Source: Pedobacter sp.
GTDB lineage: Bacteria; Bacteroidota; Bacteroidia; Sphingobacteriales; Sphingobacteriaceae
Direction: 5' to 3'
Assembly: GCF_031119335.1 (NCBI RefSeq)
Contig: NZ_JAVHXT010000004.1
Span: forward strand, 257,462 to 321,461
DNA length: 64,000 bases
Shown here: positions 25,884 to 35,664 of the stretch, piece by piece
Layout: every line of letters begins with the position of its first letter
Position numbering within the stretch: the stretch's first letter is position 1
Made by a program: the position numbers and the translations under genes
Notes under the pieces: generated by a model
Told to the model about the DNA's origin: nothing
Database searches by the model: none
Seen by the model: the letters and a program-made list of their open reading frames with translations, nothing else

Positions 25884-27770
25884 ATGACAACAGAAAAAGG
25901 AAGTATTTCCATACACACAGAAAACATTTTCCCAATCATCAAGAAATTCCTGTATTCGGACAATGAAATCTTTTTAAGGGAATTAGTTTCTAATGCGGTT
26001 GATGCGGTGCAAAAGATTAAACGCTTAGGCGCTCTTGGTCAGTTTAACGGCGAGGTTGGCCAGCCTTTGGTAGAAGTGAAATTGGATGAAAAAGCAAAAA
26101 CCATTACAATTAGCGATAATGGTTTGGGTATGACTGCCGAAGAAATCAAAAAATACATTAACCAAGTGGCTTTCTCTGGCGCTAGCGAGTTTGTTGAAAA
26201 GTTCAAAGACGCAAAGGATGCCAACGAGATTATCGGTAAGTTCGGTTTAGGTTTCTACTCTGCATTTATGGTAGCTGATTTGGTAGAAATCAACACTTTA
26301 TCGTACCAAGAAGGTGCTGAAGCTGCTAAATGGACTTGCGATGGTAGTACTTCTTTCGAAATTTCGGAAGGTTCTAGAACTACTCGTGGTACAGACATAG
26401 TTTTGCACATTAACGCAGAAAGCGAAGAGTTTTTAAGCGAGCACAAACTACAAGAGATTTTAGATAAATACGCTAAGTTTTTACCTGTGCCAATTAAATT
26501 TGGAACGAAAACAGACAGCGTAGAAGACGGTGTTGATGAAGAGGGAAAAGCTAAATATACATCAGTTGAGGTTGACAACATTGTAAATACCACCAACCCA
26601 ATTTGGACCAAAGCACCTGCAGATTTGTCAGATGCTGATTACTTGGATTTTTACAAGCAATTATACCCGTTCTCTGATGACCCTTTGTTCTGGATTCATT
26701 TAAACGTTGATTATCCTTTTAATTTAACGGGTGTGTTGTATTTCCCTAAGGTGAAGGAAGATTTCGATATGCAGCGCAACAAAATCAAATTGTTCTCTCG
26801 TCAGGTTTTCATTACTGATGAGGTGAAGGATATTGTTCCTGAGTTCTTGATGTTGTTACATGGTGTGATTGACAGTCCGGATATTCCTTTGAACGTTTCT
26901 AGAAGTTTCTTGCAGGCTGATGGTAACGTGAAGAAAATCAACAACTATATCACTAAAAAAGTAGCTGATAAATTAAGCGAACTGTTTAAGGCAGACCGTA
27001 AAGGTTTTGAAGAAAAATGGGGTGATATTGGTCTGTTCGTAAAATACGGCATGATTAGCGAGGAGAAATTTTACGATAAAGCGAAAGATTTTGCCTTGTT
27101 AACCAATACTAAAAAAGAGGCTTTCACTTTTGAGGAGTACAAAGAGAAAGTAAGTGCAGTACAAACGGATAAAAATGGAAATGTAGTTTATCTATATGCT
27201 ACAGATTTAGATAAGCAAGATGGCTTTATCCAAGCGGCAGAGAAAAAAGGTTACGATGTTTTGGTGATGAATTCTGCTATTGACAGTCACTTTGTGAGTA
27301 GTTTTGAGCAGAAGTTAGAAAAAACGTTGTTGAAACGTGTAGATGCTTCGGTGGCGAACCAATTGATTGAAAAAGACGAGAAGTTAGAGTCGGTATTAAG
27401 CGAAGAGCAATCTACCACGGTTAAAGGTATTTTCGAAAAAGCGATTACCAAACCAGGTTACACGGTAGAAGTTGTTGGTTTAAGTCCAGATGATGCACCT
27501 GTAACGATTACTATGGATGAGTTTATGCGTAGAATGAAAGACATGGCTAAAATGGGCGGTGGAATGAGTTTCTACGGCAACATGCCAGATAGTTACAAAG
27601 TGGCTATCAATGGAAACCATAAATTGGTAAGCAAAATTTTAGCATCGGCTGATGAAGCAGAGCAAAGCAAATTTGCTAAGCAAGCGGTTGATTTAGCACT
27701 ACTTTCGCAAGGTATGTTAACGGGTGCAGAATTAACTGCATTTGTGAGCCGCAGCGTTGAGTTGATTTAA
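25884..27770 (+). CDS. htpG: Molecular chaperone HtpG (Hsp90)
   Basis: This dimeric ATP-dependent chaperone acts in the cytoplasm. The 628 residues show the GHKL ATPase blocks in order: FLRELVSNAVDAVQKI near 33-48, ISDNGLGMTAEEI near 76-88, GKFGLGFYSAFMVAD near 118-132, and RGTDIVLHI. The middle domain has FSDDPLFWIHLNVDYPFNL and SPDIPLNVSRSFLQ with the catalytic-loop arginine. The C-terminal domain (about 500-628) is complete. It has no neighbour in the same operon and is preceded by the stress-type control region noted separately. Confidence 0.97.
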   Translation: MTTEKGSISIHTENIFPIIKKFLYSDNEIFLRELVSNAVDAVQKIKRLGALGQFNGEVGQPLVEVKLDEKAKTITISDNGLGMTAEEIKKYINQVAFSGASEFVEKFKDAKDANEIIGKFGLGFYSAFMVADLVEINTLSYQEGAEAAKWTCDGSTSFEISEGSRTTRGTDIVLHINAESEEFLSEHKLQEILDKYAKFLPVPIKFGTKTDSVEDGVDEEGKAKYTSVEVDNIVNTTNPIWTKAPADLSDADYLDFYKQLYPFSDDPLFWIHLNVDYPFNLTGVLYFPKVKEDFDMQRNKIKLFSRQVFITDEVKDIVPEFLMLLHGVIDSPDIPLNVSRSFLQADGNVKKINNYITKKVADKLSELFKADRKGFEEKWGDIGLFVKYGMISEEKFYDKAKDFALLTNTKKEAFTFEEYKEKVSAVQTDKNGNVVYLYATDLDKQDGFIQAAEKKGYDVLVMNSAIDSHFVSSFEQKLEKTLLKRVDASVANQLIEKDEKLESVLSEEQSTTVKGIFEKAITKPGYTVEVVGLSPDDAPVTITMDEFMRRMKDMAKMGGGMSFYGNMPDSYKVAINGNHKLVSKILASADEAEQSKFAKQAVDLALLSQGMLTGAELTAFVSRSVELI

Positions 27771-27888
27771 ACCCCTAAATCCCCTAAAGGGGACTTTAGG
27801 CATTGTCGTCATTGCGAGGCACGAAGCAATCTTACAACTTTAGCTATTATTTAACCGCTTTAGGATTGCTTCGAACCTCGCAATTTTG
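27771..27888. repeat. Repeat cluster after htpG (CCCCTAAATCCCC motif and CGTCATTGCG palindrome)
   Basis: CCCCTAAATCCCCTAAAGGG (27773-27792) also follows groEL at 15132 almost unchanged. CGTCATTGCGAGGCACGAAG (27807-27826) begins a palindrome whose second arm (27862-27885) is degenerate. Both families recur elsewhere in the window. Confidence 0.65.
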
Positions 27889-28000
27889 ATTTTAACCATA
27901 TGCCTTTTTATTTTACCTCCTTAAACACCTAAGAACACCTTAGGAATTGATAAAAACTTAAATGCACTAAGGTGTCTAACGTGGTTCAAAATTTCAAAAC

Positions 28001-29218
28001 ATGAAAAGAAAACTTCCATTTGTACCGCTCTTAATATTTGCCGTAATATTTCTGCTTATTAATGGATATGCGTTGAGTGCACTGGCTCCAGTTATAGCCG
28101 CACCGCTATTGCCTTGGTTATGGGTTTTTCCAGTACTGTTGCTAATTGTATTTTCGTTTAGTTTAAGCAGATTAAGTGTAGACGGACAAAAAAACTTGTT
28201 TAAAATTAGTGCGCATGTACTACTCGTTTACTTTGTTTCGTTATTGGTTTTTGTATTAACCGAAGTACTTACAGATATTTACAGAGTAATTGCTGGCGGA
28301 ATAAATTACTTATCTAAAGGAAATTTCATCTATCCGGAGAGACCGCTAAATGGCATATATTTAGGAATACTATTATCGTCAACAATAATCATAGTTTTTA
28401 TCTATGGGATTTTAAAAGGCAAATATGCTTATCGTATTATTAAACACAGCTTGTATTTTGATGATTTACCAGCTGCCTTTGATGGCTTTAAATTGGTGCA
28501 AATTTCTGACGTTCATGCAGGGAGTTTGAACAATCCAAAAGCGGTACAAAAAGGTATTGATTTGATTAATCGCCAAGAGGCAGATTTGTTTGTGTTTACT
28601 GGAGATTTGGTGAATAACAAAGCGGAAGAAATTAAACCTTACATCAATCATTTTTCACAAATCAAAGCACCATTTGGGCAATTTTCGGTGTTGGGCAACC
28701 ACGATTACGGCGATTATGTAAAGTGGGAAAGTGATGCGGTAAAAAGAGAGAACTTACAACAATTGAAGAATTATCATGCAGAAATTGGTTTCAAGTTATT
28801 GCTGGATGAACATGTTACGCTAGAAAAAAACGGACAGAAAATTGTTTTAGCAGGCATAGAAAACTGGGGCTTGGGCTTTGGGGAACGTGGTGATTTGGAA
28901 AAGGCCTTGAAAGGCACTGCGACAGATGATTTTAAAATTCTATTATCACACGACCCTTCACATTGGGAAGCACAAGTAAAAAATCATCCATCTAAAATAC
29001 ACCTTAGCTTAGCTGGACATACCCACGGCATGCAATTTGGCATCGAAGCATTGGGCTTAAAATGGAGCCCTGTCCAATTCAGGTACAAGCATTGGGCTGG
29101 CGTTAAAGAAGAGAATGGCAGATTTTTAAATGTAAACAGGGGCTTTGGGTTCATTGGATTTTCTGGTAGGATTGGCATTTGGCCAGAAATTACGGTTATT
29201 GAGCTTAAAAAGACATAA
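28001..29218 (+). CDS. Membrane-anchored metallophosphoesterase
   Basis: The 405 residues start with four membrane segments (about 6-25, 33-55, 70-92 and 117-138), followed by a calcineurin-like phosphoesterase domain. The metal-binding motifs are complete: DVH near 170-172, GDLVNN near 201-206, GNHDYG near 232-237, SHDP, and AGHTHGMQFG. The layout matches the YkuE/YaeI branch, some members of which act on lipids such as UDP-diacylglucosamine or phospholipids. The real substrate here is unknown. The domain should face the cytoplasm or periplasm next to the membrane. Confidence 0.88.
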   Translation: MKRKLPFVPLLIFAVIFLLINGYALSALAPVIAAPLLPWLWVFPVLLLIVFSFSLSRLSVDGQKNLFKISAHVLLVYFVSLLVFVLTEVLTDIYRVIAGGINYLSKGNFIYPERPLNGIYLGILLSSTIIIVFIYGILKGKYAYRIIKHSLYFDDLPAAFDGFKLVQISDVHAGSLNNPKAVQKGIDLINRQEADLFVFTGDLVNNKAEEIKPYINHFSQIKAPFGQFSVLGNHDYGDYVKWESDAVKRENLQQLKNYHAEIGFKLLLDEHVTLEKNGQKIVLAGIENWGLGFGERGDLEKALKGTATDDFKILLSHDPSHWEAQVKNHPSKIHLSLAGHTHGMQFGIEALGLKWSPVQFRYKHWAGVKEENGRFLNVNRGFGFIGFSGRIGIWPEITVIELKKT

Positions 29219-29259
29219 TACCAAGGAAAATAAAACTTAAGCATCACATTTCAAACCAC

Positions 29260-29334
29260 AAAATATTATAGTTTTTTAAGAACATAATCATAAAATATTA
29301 TAGTTTTTTAAGAACGTAATCATAAAATATTATA
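29260..29334 (+). repeat. 32-bp direct repeats (2.3 copies) before the DUF4143 ATPase gene
   Basis: Copies at 29260-29291 and 29292-29323 differ by one base (A/G). A third, 11-base start of the unit runs into the -7 box. The unit begins AAAATATTATAG and ends TAATCAT. Iterated sites directly upstream of a promoter often bind a regulator, but slippage of AT-rich sequence is also possible. Confidence 0.8.
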
Positions 29335-29340
29335 TATTTG
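29333..29340 (+). promoter_or_regulatory. -7 box (TATATTTG) of the DUF4143 ATPase gene
   Basis: This perfect TAnnTTTG box overlaps the end of the third repeat unit and ends 4 bases before ATG 29345, again suggesting a very short or absent leader. Confidence 0.5.
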
Positions 29341-29344
29341 TTTT

Positions 29345-30457
29345 ATGATAAAGCGAGAAATCATTCCATATATACTTGAAGATTGGGATTTAAAAAAGGC
29401 AATTATCCTGCTAGGTCCCAGACAAGTAGGCAAAACAACACTTATCAATGAGTTAATAAAGGACAAATCTGTTTTAAAACTGAATGGTGATGAACCTCAA
29501 ACTAGAATTCAATTATCTAATGCAGATTTCAACTTCCTTAAAAACTTAATAAGCGATTACGATGTTGTTTTTATAGATGAGGCACAAAGAATTGAAAACA
29601 TAGGCCTCGCCATAAAAATGATAATAGATGCTAAATTAGGAAAGCAAATTATTGTAACCGGCTCCTCTTCTTTAGATTTAGGAAATAAAATAAATGAACC
29701 TTTAACTGGCAGAAAATGGGAGCACAAATTATTTCCGCTGTCATGGCGTGAAATTAGAAACGAATATACTTTTGCGAATGCAATTGGGCGATTAGAAGAA
29801 TTTATAATTTATGGCATGTACCCCGAAGTAGTTACCAGCACACAAAAAAGAAAAGTACTTTTGCAACTTTCGGGAAGCTACCTCTACAAAGACATTTTGG
29901 AACTGGTAAACATAAAAATGCCCGACCTGCTCATCAAACTTCTAAATGCCTTGGCGCTACAGTTAGGTAACGAAGTTTCTTACAATGAATTAGCAAAAAT
30001 TTTAGGAGTAGACAGGTTAACCGTAGTTAATTATATTGATTTGCTTGAAAAAGCTTTCGTAATTTTTCGTCTGCATCCTTATTCTACAAACCAGCGAAAT
30101 GAAATTACTTCGAAACCAAAAATCTATTTCTATGATAATGGCATCAGAAATGCGATTATTGGGCAGTTCAGCCCTTTAAAAAGCCGTAATGATATTGGAG
30201 CATTGTTTGAGAACTTCATTATCAGCGAAAAATACAAAAGATTAAGCTATGATGGTTTTTATGGAAAAATGCACTATTGGCGCAATACACAACAAGCAGA
30301 AATAGACTTTCTAGAAATCCAAGAGAATAAGATCAATGTTTATGAGATAAAGTATAGCCCTAAAGTAAAAGTTAACTTCACCAAATCGTTTACCGAAAAA
30401 TATCATCCGGAAAACCAATTTGTAGTGAACTCAGAAAACTTCTGGGAGCATCTATGA
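29345..30457 (+). CDS. AAA ATPase with DUF4143 domain
   Basis: The 370 residues have an N-terminal AAA_14 P-loop domain with Walker A GPRQVGKTT (24-32), Walker B VVFIDEAQRI (about 77-86) and sensor VTGSSS. The C-terminal DUF4143 part shows YKDILELVNIK, a winged-helix-like stretch VSYNELAKILGVDRLTVVNY, and a nuclease-like end HYWRNTQQAEIDFLEIQENK with the E-x-D-F pattern and YEIKYS, reminiscent of PD-(D/E)XK folds. The family is common and scattered in bacteria and archaea, often in mobile or defence settings. Its substrate is unknown. It stands alone with repeats at its promoter. Confidence 0.85.
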   Translation: MIKREIIPYILEDWDLKKAIILLGPRQVGKTTLINELIKDKSVLKLNGDEPQTRIQLSNADFNFLKNLISDYDVVFIDEAQRIENIGLAIKMIIDAKLGKQIIVTGSSSLDLGNKINEPLTGRKWEHKLFPLSWREIRNEYTFANAIGRLEEFIIYGMYPEVVTSTQKRKVLLQLSGSYLYKDILELVNIKMPDLLIKLLNALALQLGNEVSYNELAKILGVDRLTVVNYIDLLEKAFVIFRLHPYSTNQRNEITSKPKIYFYDNGIRNAIIGQFSPLKSRNDIGALFENFIISEKYKRLSYDGFYGKMHYWRNTQQAEIDFLEIQENKINVYEIKYSPKVKVNFTKSFTEKYHPENQFVVNSENFWEHL

Positions 30458-30591
30458 TTCGCTAAGCTATTTAAAATCAACCTCAAACAAAAAATAATTA
30501 AAAATTTGTAGCGTTTTCAATTAGCATAACGTATTAAGAATGTGAGTTAAAGGCAAAGTGCCGTATTGTTTAAATAATTTTTTATATCATC

Positions 30592-31305
30592 ATGAGATTT
30601 TCTAAGTATAAAGCTATTACTGCTGCGTTAACGTTCTCTGTGTTATCGTTAGGTTTGTTTTCTTGTTCTAAATTAGATAGAGACTATGAACCTATACAGG
30701 TATCTGGGCTAAACATTATCCAAGCTTCTCCAACAACTGAGCTACTTGATGTTTATGTAGACAACACCAGAGCTAATGGAAACACCGATTTTGAGTTTGG
30801 AAATAAAATTGGCTACTTAAGTGCTTTCTCGGGAAATAGAGTATTTAATGTGACCAAGAAAAACAACCTTACTTCTTTAAAAAGTCTACAACACAATTTA
30901 ACACCTAACCTAGGTTATTCATTATTTGTAATCAATAAATTAGAGAATATCGAACTATTAATGCTTGATGATAATTTGGAAAAACCAGCAGCTGGCAAGG
31001 CAAAAATTAGATTTGTAAACTTGAGTCCAGATGGTGGCTCATTGAGCTTAAATGTAAATGGAGCTACAACGGATTTGGCTACGAACAAAGCTTTTAAAGA
31101 ATTTAGCGCTTTTGAAGTTGTAGACGCTACAGAAAGCACTACGCTAAACATCAAAAATGCTACAAGTGGTGCTGTAGAAACCACAATTACCGCTGTTAAA
31201 CTTGAAGAAGGAAAAATCTATACAGTTTACGCAAAAGGTTTGAAAGCAAACACAGACGACACTAGATTTTCTGCAAAAATGTTTGTGCATAGCAACGGTA
31301 ATTAA
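30592..31305 (+). CDS. DUF4397 lipoprotein
   Basis: This 237-residue secreted protein has a lipobox LGLFSCSK (Cys25). The beta-sandwich DUF4397 region follows: LNIIQASPTTELLDVYVDNT near 38-57 and AKIRFVNLSPDGGSLSLNVN near 136-155, the two strand blocks seen in the family. It probably sits on the outer membrane surface or in the periplasm. DUF4397 has no assigned function. A long hairpin terminator follows 23 bases after the stop. Confidence 0.82.
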   Translation: MRFSKYKAITAALTFSVLSLGLFSCSKLDRDYEPIQVSGLNIIQASPTTELLDVYVDNTRANGNTDFEFGNKIGYLSAFSGNRVFNVTKKNNLTSLKSLQHNLTPNLGYSLFVINKLENIELLMLDDNLEKPAAGKAKIRFVNLSPDGGSLSLNVNGATTDLATNKAFKEFSAFEVVDATESTTLNIKNATSGAVETTITAVKLEEGKIYTVYAKGLKANTDDTRFSAKMFVHSNGN

Positions 31306-31328
31306 TATTCTAAACACAAAGAAGCCTT

Positions 31329-31403
31329 ATCGCCATTGCGATTTCGGAGAGACCAAAATGTCTAAGCAACAGGTTTCTTCAATCGCAATGGCGATATTTT
31401 TTT
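31329..31403 (+). terminator. Long-stem terminator after the DUF4397 gene
   Basis: ATCGCCATTGCGATT (31329-31343) pairs perfectly with AATCGCAATGGCGAT (31381-31395). A 37-nt loop separates the arms and seven T follow. The 15-bp stem with its long loop also resembles the window's other intergenic palindromes. Confidence 0.75.
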
Positions 31404-31520
31404 GTTAGAAATTATGGAATTTATGTAGAAAAACATCTAACAATTAAAGCTTGTTAAAATTTTGTTAAAATGAGAAAGCTTGATAACTAAATATTAAGTT
31501 TGTTTTAGCAACACAAAATT

Positions 31521-34415
31521 TTGAAGAATTTATCTTTTTTTCTGCTCTCCTTGCTGCTAACTTTTAGCAGTATAAATGGCTTTTCACAGACCAACAGAAA
31601 AGTTACGGGCAAAGTTGCTGATACTAGCGGTGTCGCAGTGATTGACGCCAGCGTTATGCTCATCGATCAAAAAGACACTTTAAGAACAAAGACAGATGCC
31701 GGTGGCCAATTTAGCTTCTCTAAAGTAAAAAATGAAAACTTTAATCTGCGTATCTCTATCATCGGTTATTATGATTTTAGGAACGACTACAGCTTTGGCA
31801 AGAAAAAAAATCTGCAGATAGATAACATCAGACTAAAAATGGCAAGCAACACACTAAAGGAAGTTGTGATTAAAGCTAAACCCAACCCCATACGTGTAAT
31901 GCAAGATACCGTAGAATATAATGCCGCTGCCTATCAGGTTTTGGACGGTGATAATGTGGCCGATCTGATTAAGCAATTTTCGGGCATTGAAGTTGACGAC
32001 GACTACAACGTAAAGTCGATGGGGCAAAACGTGGTGAAATTGCGGGTGAATGGCAAGGATTTCTTTACCAATGACGTGAAAGAGTTTATAGCCACTTTAC
32101 CTGCCGGCATTGTTTCTAAAATTCAAATTATTGATGATTATGGCGACCAAGCCAACTTTACGGGACTGAAGATTGGGGACCCGCAAAAACTGATCAACAT
32201 TGTAACCAAACCTGGCATGGACAGAGGGCAGTTCGGCAGCCTCGCCATTAACGCCGGATCGAACGATCAAATTGGCTCTAAAAACAGGATGAACCTTTGG
32301 AAAAGTGACAAGCAAACTGGTTTAGGGCTAAATTATACCACACAAAACAACGGTGCAGGAAACAGTCAGAACGCTAATTTTTCTATAAACCACAGAGACA
32401 AAATTGGAAAAACTGGTAGTGTCGGTTTCAACTACAACGCCAACCAAAACAACAATGCTTTTACCAGAGAGCAAGCTGTAGAAACCTTGAGCGACTTGGG
32501 CACTTTTTACAACGCTTCACAAAATAACGGCAACTCGAAAAACGGCAGACACGGTTTTAGTGCCGATATTAACAATAGGAACAAGGTATGGTTCTTGAAT
32601 GGATCTGTAAACGCCGGCTTTGGTCGAAACAACAACAATAATTTCTCTATCAACAACCAAAGTGGTGTAACCAAGCAAGATTTTAGAAACGTAAGCGACA
32701 ATAATGGTAATTCTTCAAACATAGATGCCAGCTTCAATCTTTCGAAGAAATTAAAGAACATCAGAAACCACTTCTCCACTAATTTCGGGTTTTCAATTAA
32801 TAATCAAAATTCTGCTCAACTCGTAAACACCAATACACTTTATTACAATCAGCAAGATCAAACCTTATTGAAAGACTCTGTGTTGAACCGTAATATCGAC
32901 AACGATAACCGATCGCAGAGTTTTTCGTTTAGCACAGCCTATTCTGCTGCTATTAGTAAGGTTACCGATACGATTAACCGAAGACATATCAATTTTAATT
33001 ACTCGTTTTCGTTGAATAATTCTTTCAATCGCTCTGCTACAAATGTGCTGAGTAACCTGACTAATGAGTACCGCTTTGTAGATTCGTTAAGTTCCGAGCT
33101 TAAATCTTTGTTCATCACCCAATCAATGGGTGTGAGTTATAGCCAAAGCAACAAAAAGACGCGATTAACCGTTGGTTTTAACGCAAGACCAAACATCCTT
33201 CACAACAATTATATCAACTTAGGGCAAAAGATAAACAACAACACTTTTAACTATTCGCCAACCATTAATTACAATAATGCACTTAAAAAAGGTAAAACTT
33301 TAACCTTGGGATATTCCGGTAGCAACAATAGCCCAACACCTGCGCAGTTGCAACCTATTCGCAATACGGAAAACCTGCAAAACATCATCATCGGAAATCC
33401 AGACCTAAAGCCATCTTTTCAACATAGGTTAAATGCCAATTACAATTACATCGAAGAAAAGTCGGGTGCTTCTATGTTTGCTTCGGCAAATTTTTCTACC
33501 ACACAAAATGAAATTGTAAATAACATGATTTTATTGGCTGATACTTTGGGCGCTTTTAGACAAGAAACTCGATATGAAAACACTAATGGGACCTATAATC
33601 TCAGTGGAAATTACAACATTAGCATCCCTATTAAAAAGAAGGTTTTCACTTTAGGTTACAATGGTACTGTTGGCGTTTCAAACAGAGCCTTGTTTATCAA
33701 TAATGTGCGCTATTTTAACAGTGGGTTGAATTTTTCGCAACAAATTTCGGGTAATTTAAACTTTAAGAAAGCTAGTTTAAGTGCCAAGGCTGGTTACAAT
33801 CAAGTAAACAACAACAGCGTACAAAACCTACAGAGCAACTATATTAGCCTCGGAAACTACGATTCAGGTAGCCTAAGCCCTGGCTATGTTTTACCCTCGT
33901 TTAACCCCGGACAATTTACAACTACGCAGTTTTTTATTACTAGAACCTTTAATGCCAGCTTAAACGGCCGGGCTACTATCAAGAATTTCAATATGACAGG
34001 CAATGCCAATTACTCATACAGCTCAAATTCAAACAGCAATTTACAAGGAGGAAACCGAGATTTACAGAACCTCTCATTCTCATTAGCCGGAAATGCTTTT
34101 ATTAATAAAACCTACAGAATTGGCTTTAATGGCTCAAAAAGAATTAGTACAGGATTTGCCGTTGCCAACCAAAATCCACTGCTATTAGGACTAAGTTTTA
34201 GCAGGAATTTCCTTAAAAACAAATCGCTGAGTTTAACCGCTAGTGCTAGCGACTTATTAAATCAAGGCAATATGGTTTCTAGGCAGGTATCGGGCAATTC
34301 AGTAATTGATTCTAGGAACAATGTAATTACCAGAGTTTTCTCTTTCGGTTTAAGCTACAATGTTTCTAAATTTGGTGCAAGAGGCACCACTTTCCGTGTA
34401 GATCCAGATTTTTGA
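31521..34415 (+). CDS. Outer-membrane beta-barrel protein with carboxypeptidase-regulatory domain
   Basis: The 964-residue protein starts with TTG at 31521; the signal peptide (MKNLSFFLLSLLLTFSSING) begins at that codon and no in-frame ATG fits. A carboxypeptidase-regulatory-like domain covers about 27-110 (RKVTGKVADTSGVAVIDASV), followed by a plug-like region (DGDNVADLIKQFSGIEVDDD, about 142-161) and a long Asn/Ser-rich part of alternating strands that fits an OMP_b-brl_3 barrel. It ends in a C-terminal strand. A -7 box TAAGTTTG (31495-31502) lies upstream. It may import a ligand or form part of a secretion apparatus; no SusD partner is present. The M28 peptidase gene overlaps its stop by one base. 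Confidence 0.85.
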   Translation: MKNLSFFLLSLLLTFSSINGFSQTNRKVTGKVADTSGVAVIDASVMLIDQKDTLRTKTDAGGQFSFSKVKNENFNLRISIIGYYDFRNDYSFGKKKNLQIDNIRLKMASNTLKEVVIKAKPNPIRVMQDTVEYNAAAYQVLDGDNVADLIKQFSGIEVDDDYNVKSMGQNVVKLRVNGKDFFTNDVKEFIATLPAGIVSKIQIIDDYGDQANFTGLKIGDPQKLINIVTKPGMDRGQFGSLAINAGSNDQIGSKNRMNLWKSDKQTGLGLNYTTQNNGAGNSQNANFSINHRDKIGKTGSVGFNYNANQNNNAFTREQAVETLSDLGTFYNASQNNGNSKNGRHGFSADINNRNKVWFLNGSVNAGFGRNNNNNFSINNQSGVTKQDFRNVSDNNGNSSNIDASFNLSKKLKNIRNHFSTNFGFSINNQNSAQLVNTNTLYYNQQDQTLLKDSVLNRNIDNDNRSQSFSFSTAYSAAISKVTDTINRRHINFNYSFSLNNSFNRSATNVLSNLTNEYRFVDSLSSELKSLFITQSMGVSYSQSNKKTRLTVGFNARPNILHNNYINLGQKINNNTFNYSPTINYNNALKKGKTLTLGYSGSNNSPTPAQLQPIRNTENLQNIIIGNPDLKPSFQHRLNANYNYIEEKSGASMFASANFSTTQNEIVNNMILLADTLGAFRQETRYENTNGTYNLSGNYNISIPIKKKVFTLGYNGTVGVSNRALFINNVRYFNSGLNFSQQISGNLNFKKASLSAKAGYNQVNNNSVQNLQSNYISLGNYDSGSLSPGYVLPSFNPGQFTTTQFFITRTFNASLNGRATIKNFNMTGNANYSYSSNSNSNLQGGNRDLQNLSFSLAGNAFINKTYRIGFNGSKRISTGFAVANQNPLLLGLSFSRNFLKNKSLSLTASASDLLNQGNMVSRQVSGNSVIDSRNNVITRVFSFGLSYNVSKFGARGTTFRVDPDF

Positions 34416-35326
34416 TGAAAAAGATATCGACCTTAATTATTTTAAGCCTGAGTTATTTTGTATGTTTCGGCAACACAGACACCACTTTGGTAAAGAAACA
34501 CTTAACTAATATTACCAAAACTGCTGGCTATCGTAATCCTGAAAATATTGCACAGCTAAATGCCATTGCCAATTACATTAAAACCGATTTCTCAAAGTAC
34601 AGCAACACGGTTTCTTTTCAAGAACATAAAGTAGATGGCAAAACCTACAAGAACGTGATTTGCTCTTTCGGCACTGAAAATAAACAACGTATTATTGTTG
34701 GGGCACATTATGATGTTTGCGGCGACCAAGAAGGTGCAGATGATAATGCCAGTGGCGTAGTTGCATTGTTAGAATTGGCTCGTCAGTTAAAAGGGCAGAA
34801 ACTAAATAAGAGAATTGATTTGGTAGCTTACACGCTGGAGGAGCCTCCTTATTTCAGAACTGAGCATATGGGTAGTTATGTTCACGCCAAGTCCTTAAAA
34901 GACAATAAAATTGATGTTTTAGGGATGATATCTGTAGAGATGATTGGTTTTTTTAGCGACAAAGCGAATAGTCAAAATTACCCAGTGCCAGAGATGTCTA
35001 AAATGTTCGGCAATAAAGGAGATTATATCACGCTAGTTTCTACTGCAGAAAAAGGAAAGTTTGTAGAAGAATTTAGCCAGCACTTCAAAAATTCCAAAAC
35101 GATAAAAACTGAAGAGTTTAATGCACCTAGAGCATTGCCGGGTATCGATTTCTCTGACCATTTAAATTATTGGAATTTTGGTTACAGCGCAATGATGATT
35201 ACCGATACTTCGTTCTATAGAAATAAGAATTACCATAAAAAGACAGATAAAATGGAAACTTTGGACATCCGCCGAATGGCGAAGGTTATAGAAGGGATTT
35301 ATGTAGCTTTGTTGAAAATTGACTGA
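34415..35326 (+). CDS. M28 family zinc metallopeptidase, secreted
   Basis: This 303-residue secreted peptidase has a signal peptide (1-20) and the M28 zinc ligands: GAHYDVCGDQEGADDNASGV with His and Asp, TLEEPPYF with the catalytic and ligand Glu, and DFSDHLNYW with the last His. The family are aminopeptidases or carboxypeptidases with two zinc ions. The ATG at 34415 shares one base with the TGA of the outer-membrane barrel gene (TGATG), so the two are translationally coupled. The pair may process and take up peptides, which is inference from coupling. Confidence 0.9.
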   Translation: MKKISTLIILSLSYFVCFGNTDTTLVKKHLTNITKTAGYRNPENIAQLNAIANYIKTDFSKYSNTVSFQEHKVDGKTYKNVICSFGTENKQRIIVGAHYDVCGDQEGADDNASGVVALLELARQLKGQKLNKRIDLVAYTLEEPPYFRTEHMGSYVHAKSLKDNKIDVLGMISVEMIGFFSDKANSQNYPVPEMSKMFGNKGDYITLVSTAEKGKFVEEFSQHFKNSKTIKTEEFNAPRALPGIDFSDHLNYWNFGYSAMMITDTSFYRNKNYHKKTDKMETLDIRRMAKVIEGIYVALLKID

Positions 35327-35412
35327 ATAGAAGTTGCTTTCTTCCCTCTTCCCCTCAAAAAGGAAGTAGAGATATTGCACTGGGCATGACCTTACACTAG
35401 AGGGAGAAGTAA

Positions 35413-35506
35413 ATGTCATTAAGCGAAGGCCTAAACATGTTGGCGGGGACGCCAACATGGGAGCATCTAGCGTTTGCGTCCTCGCCAACGATTAACTTAA
35501 TGACAT
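35413..35506. repeat. Nested palindrome with GTTGGCG core
   Basis: Outer arms ATGTCATTAAG (35413-35423) and CTTAATGACAT (35496-35506) are perfect. Inside lie TGTTGGCGGGGACGCCAACA and the divergent GCGTCCTCGCCAACG, giving a two-level hairpin. The gap 35327-35664 has no gene otherwise. Confidence 0.7.
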
Positions 35507-35584
35507 TGAGGGAAAAGTAAAGTGGGATTTAATCTCTAAAAACTAAAGCTGGAGGATTGGAAGTCCCAGTTTTTATTAGTCGTC

Positions 35585-35620
35585 CGTCATTGCGAGGGAA
35601 GCGCAGCGACGAAGCAATCT
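35585..35620 (+). repeat. CGTCATTGCGAGG-family repeat, single arm with insertion
   Basis: The arm reads CGTCATTGCGAGGGAAGCGC and then GACGAAGCAATCT, so about 10 bases (GAAGCGCAGC) are inserted relative to the copies at 27807 and 61747. The second arm is absent. Confidence 0.65.
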
Positions 35621-35664
35621 TTCATATAGTTTAATACCTAAAAAGTAAGACATTAACTCAAAAG

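Noticed and set aside
29260..29334. Possible CRISPR array
   Set aside because: The two 32-bp units are directly adjacent with no spacers and no cas gene is present.
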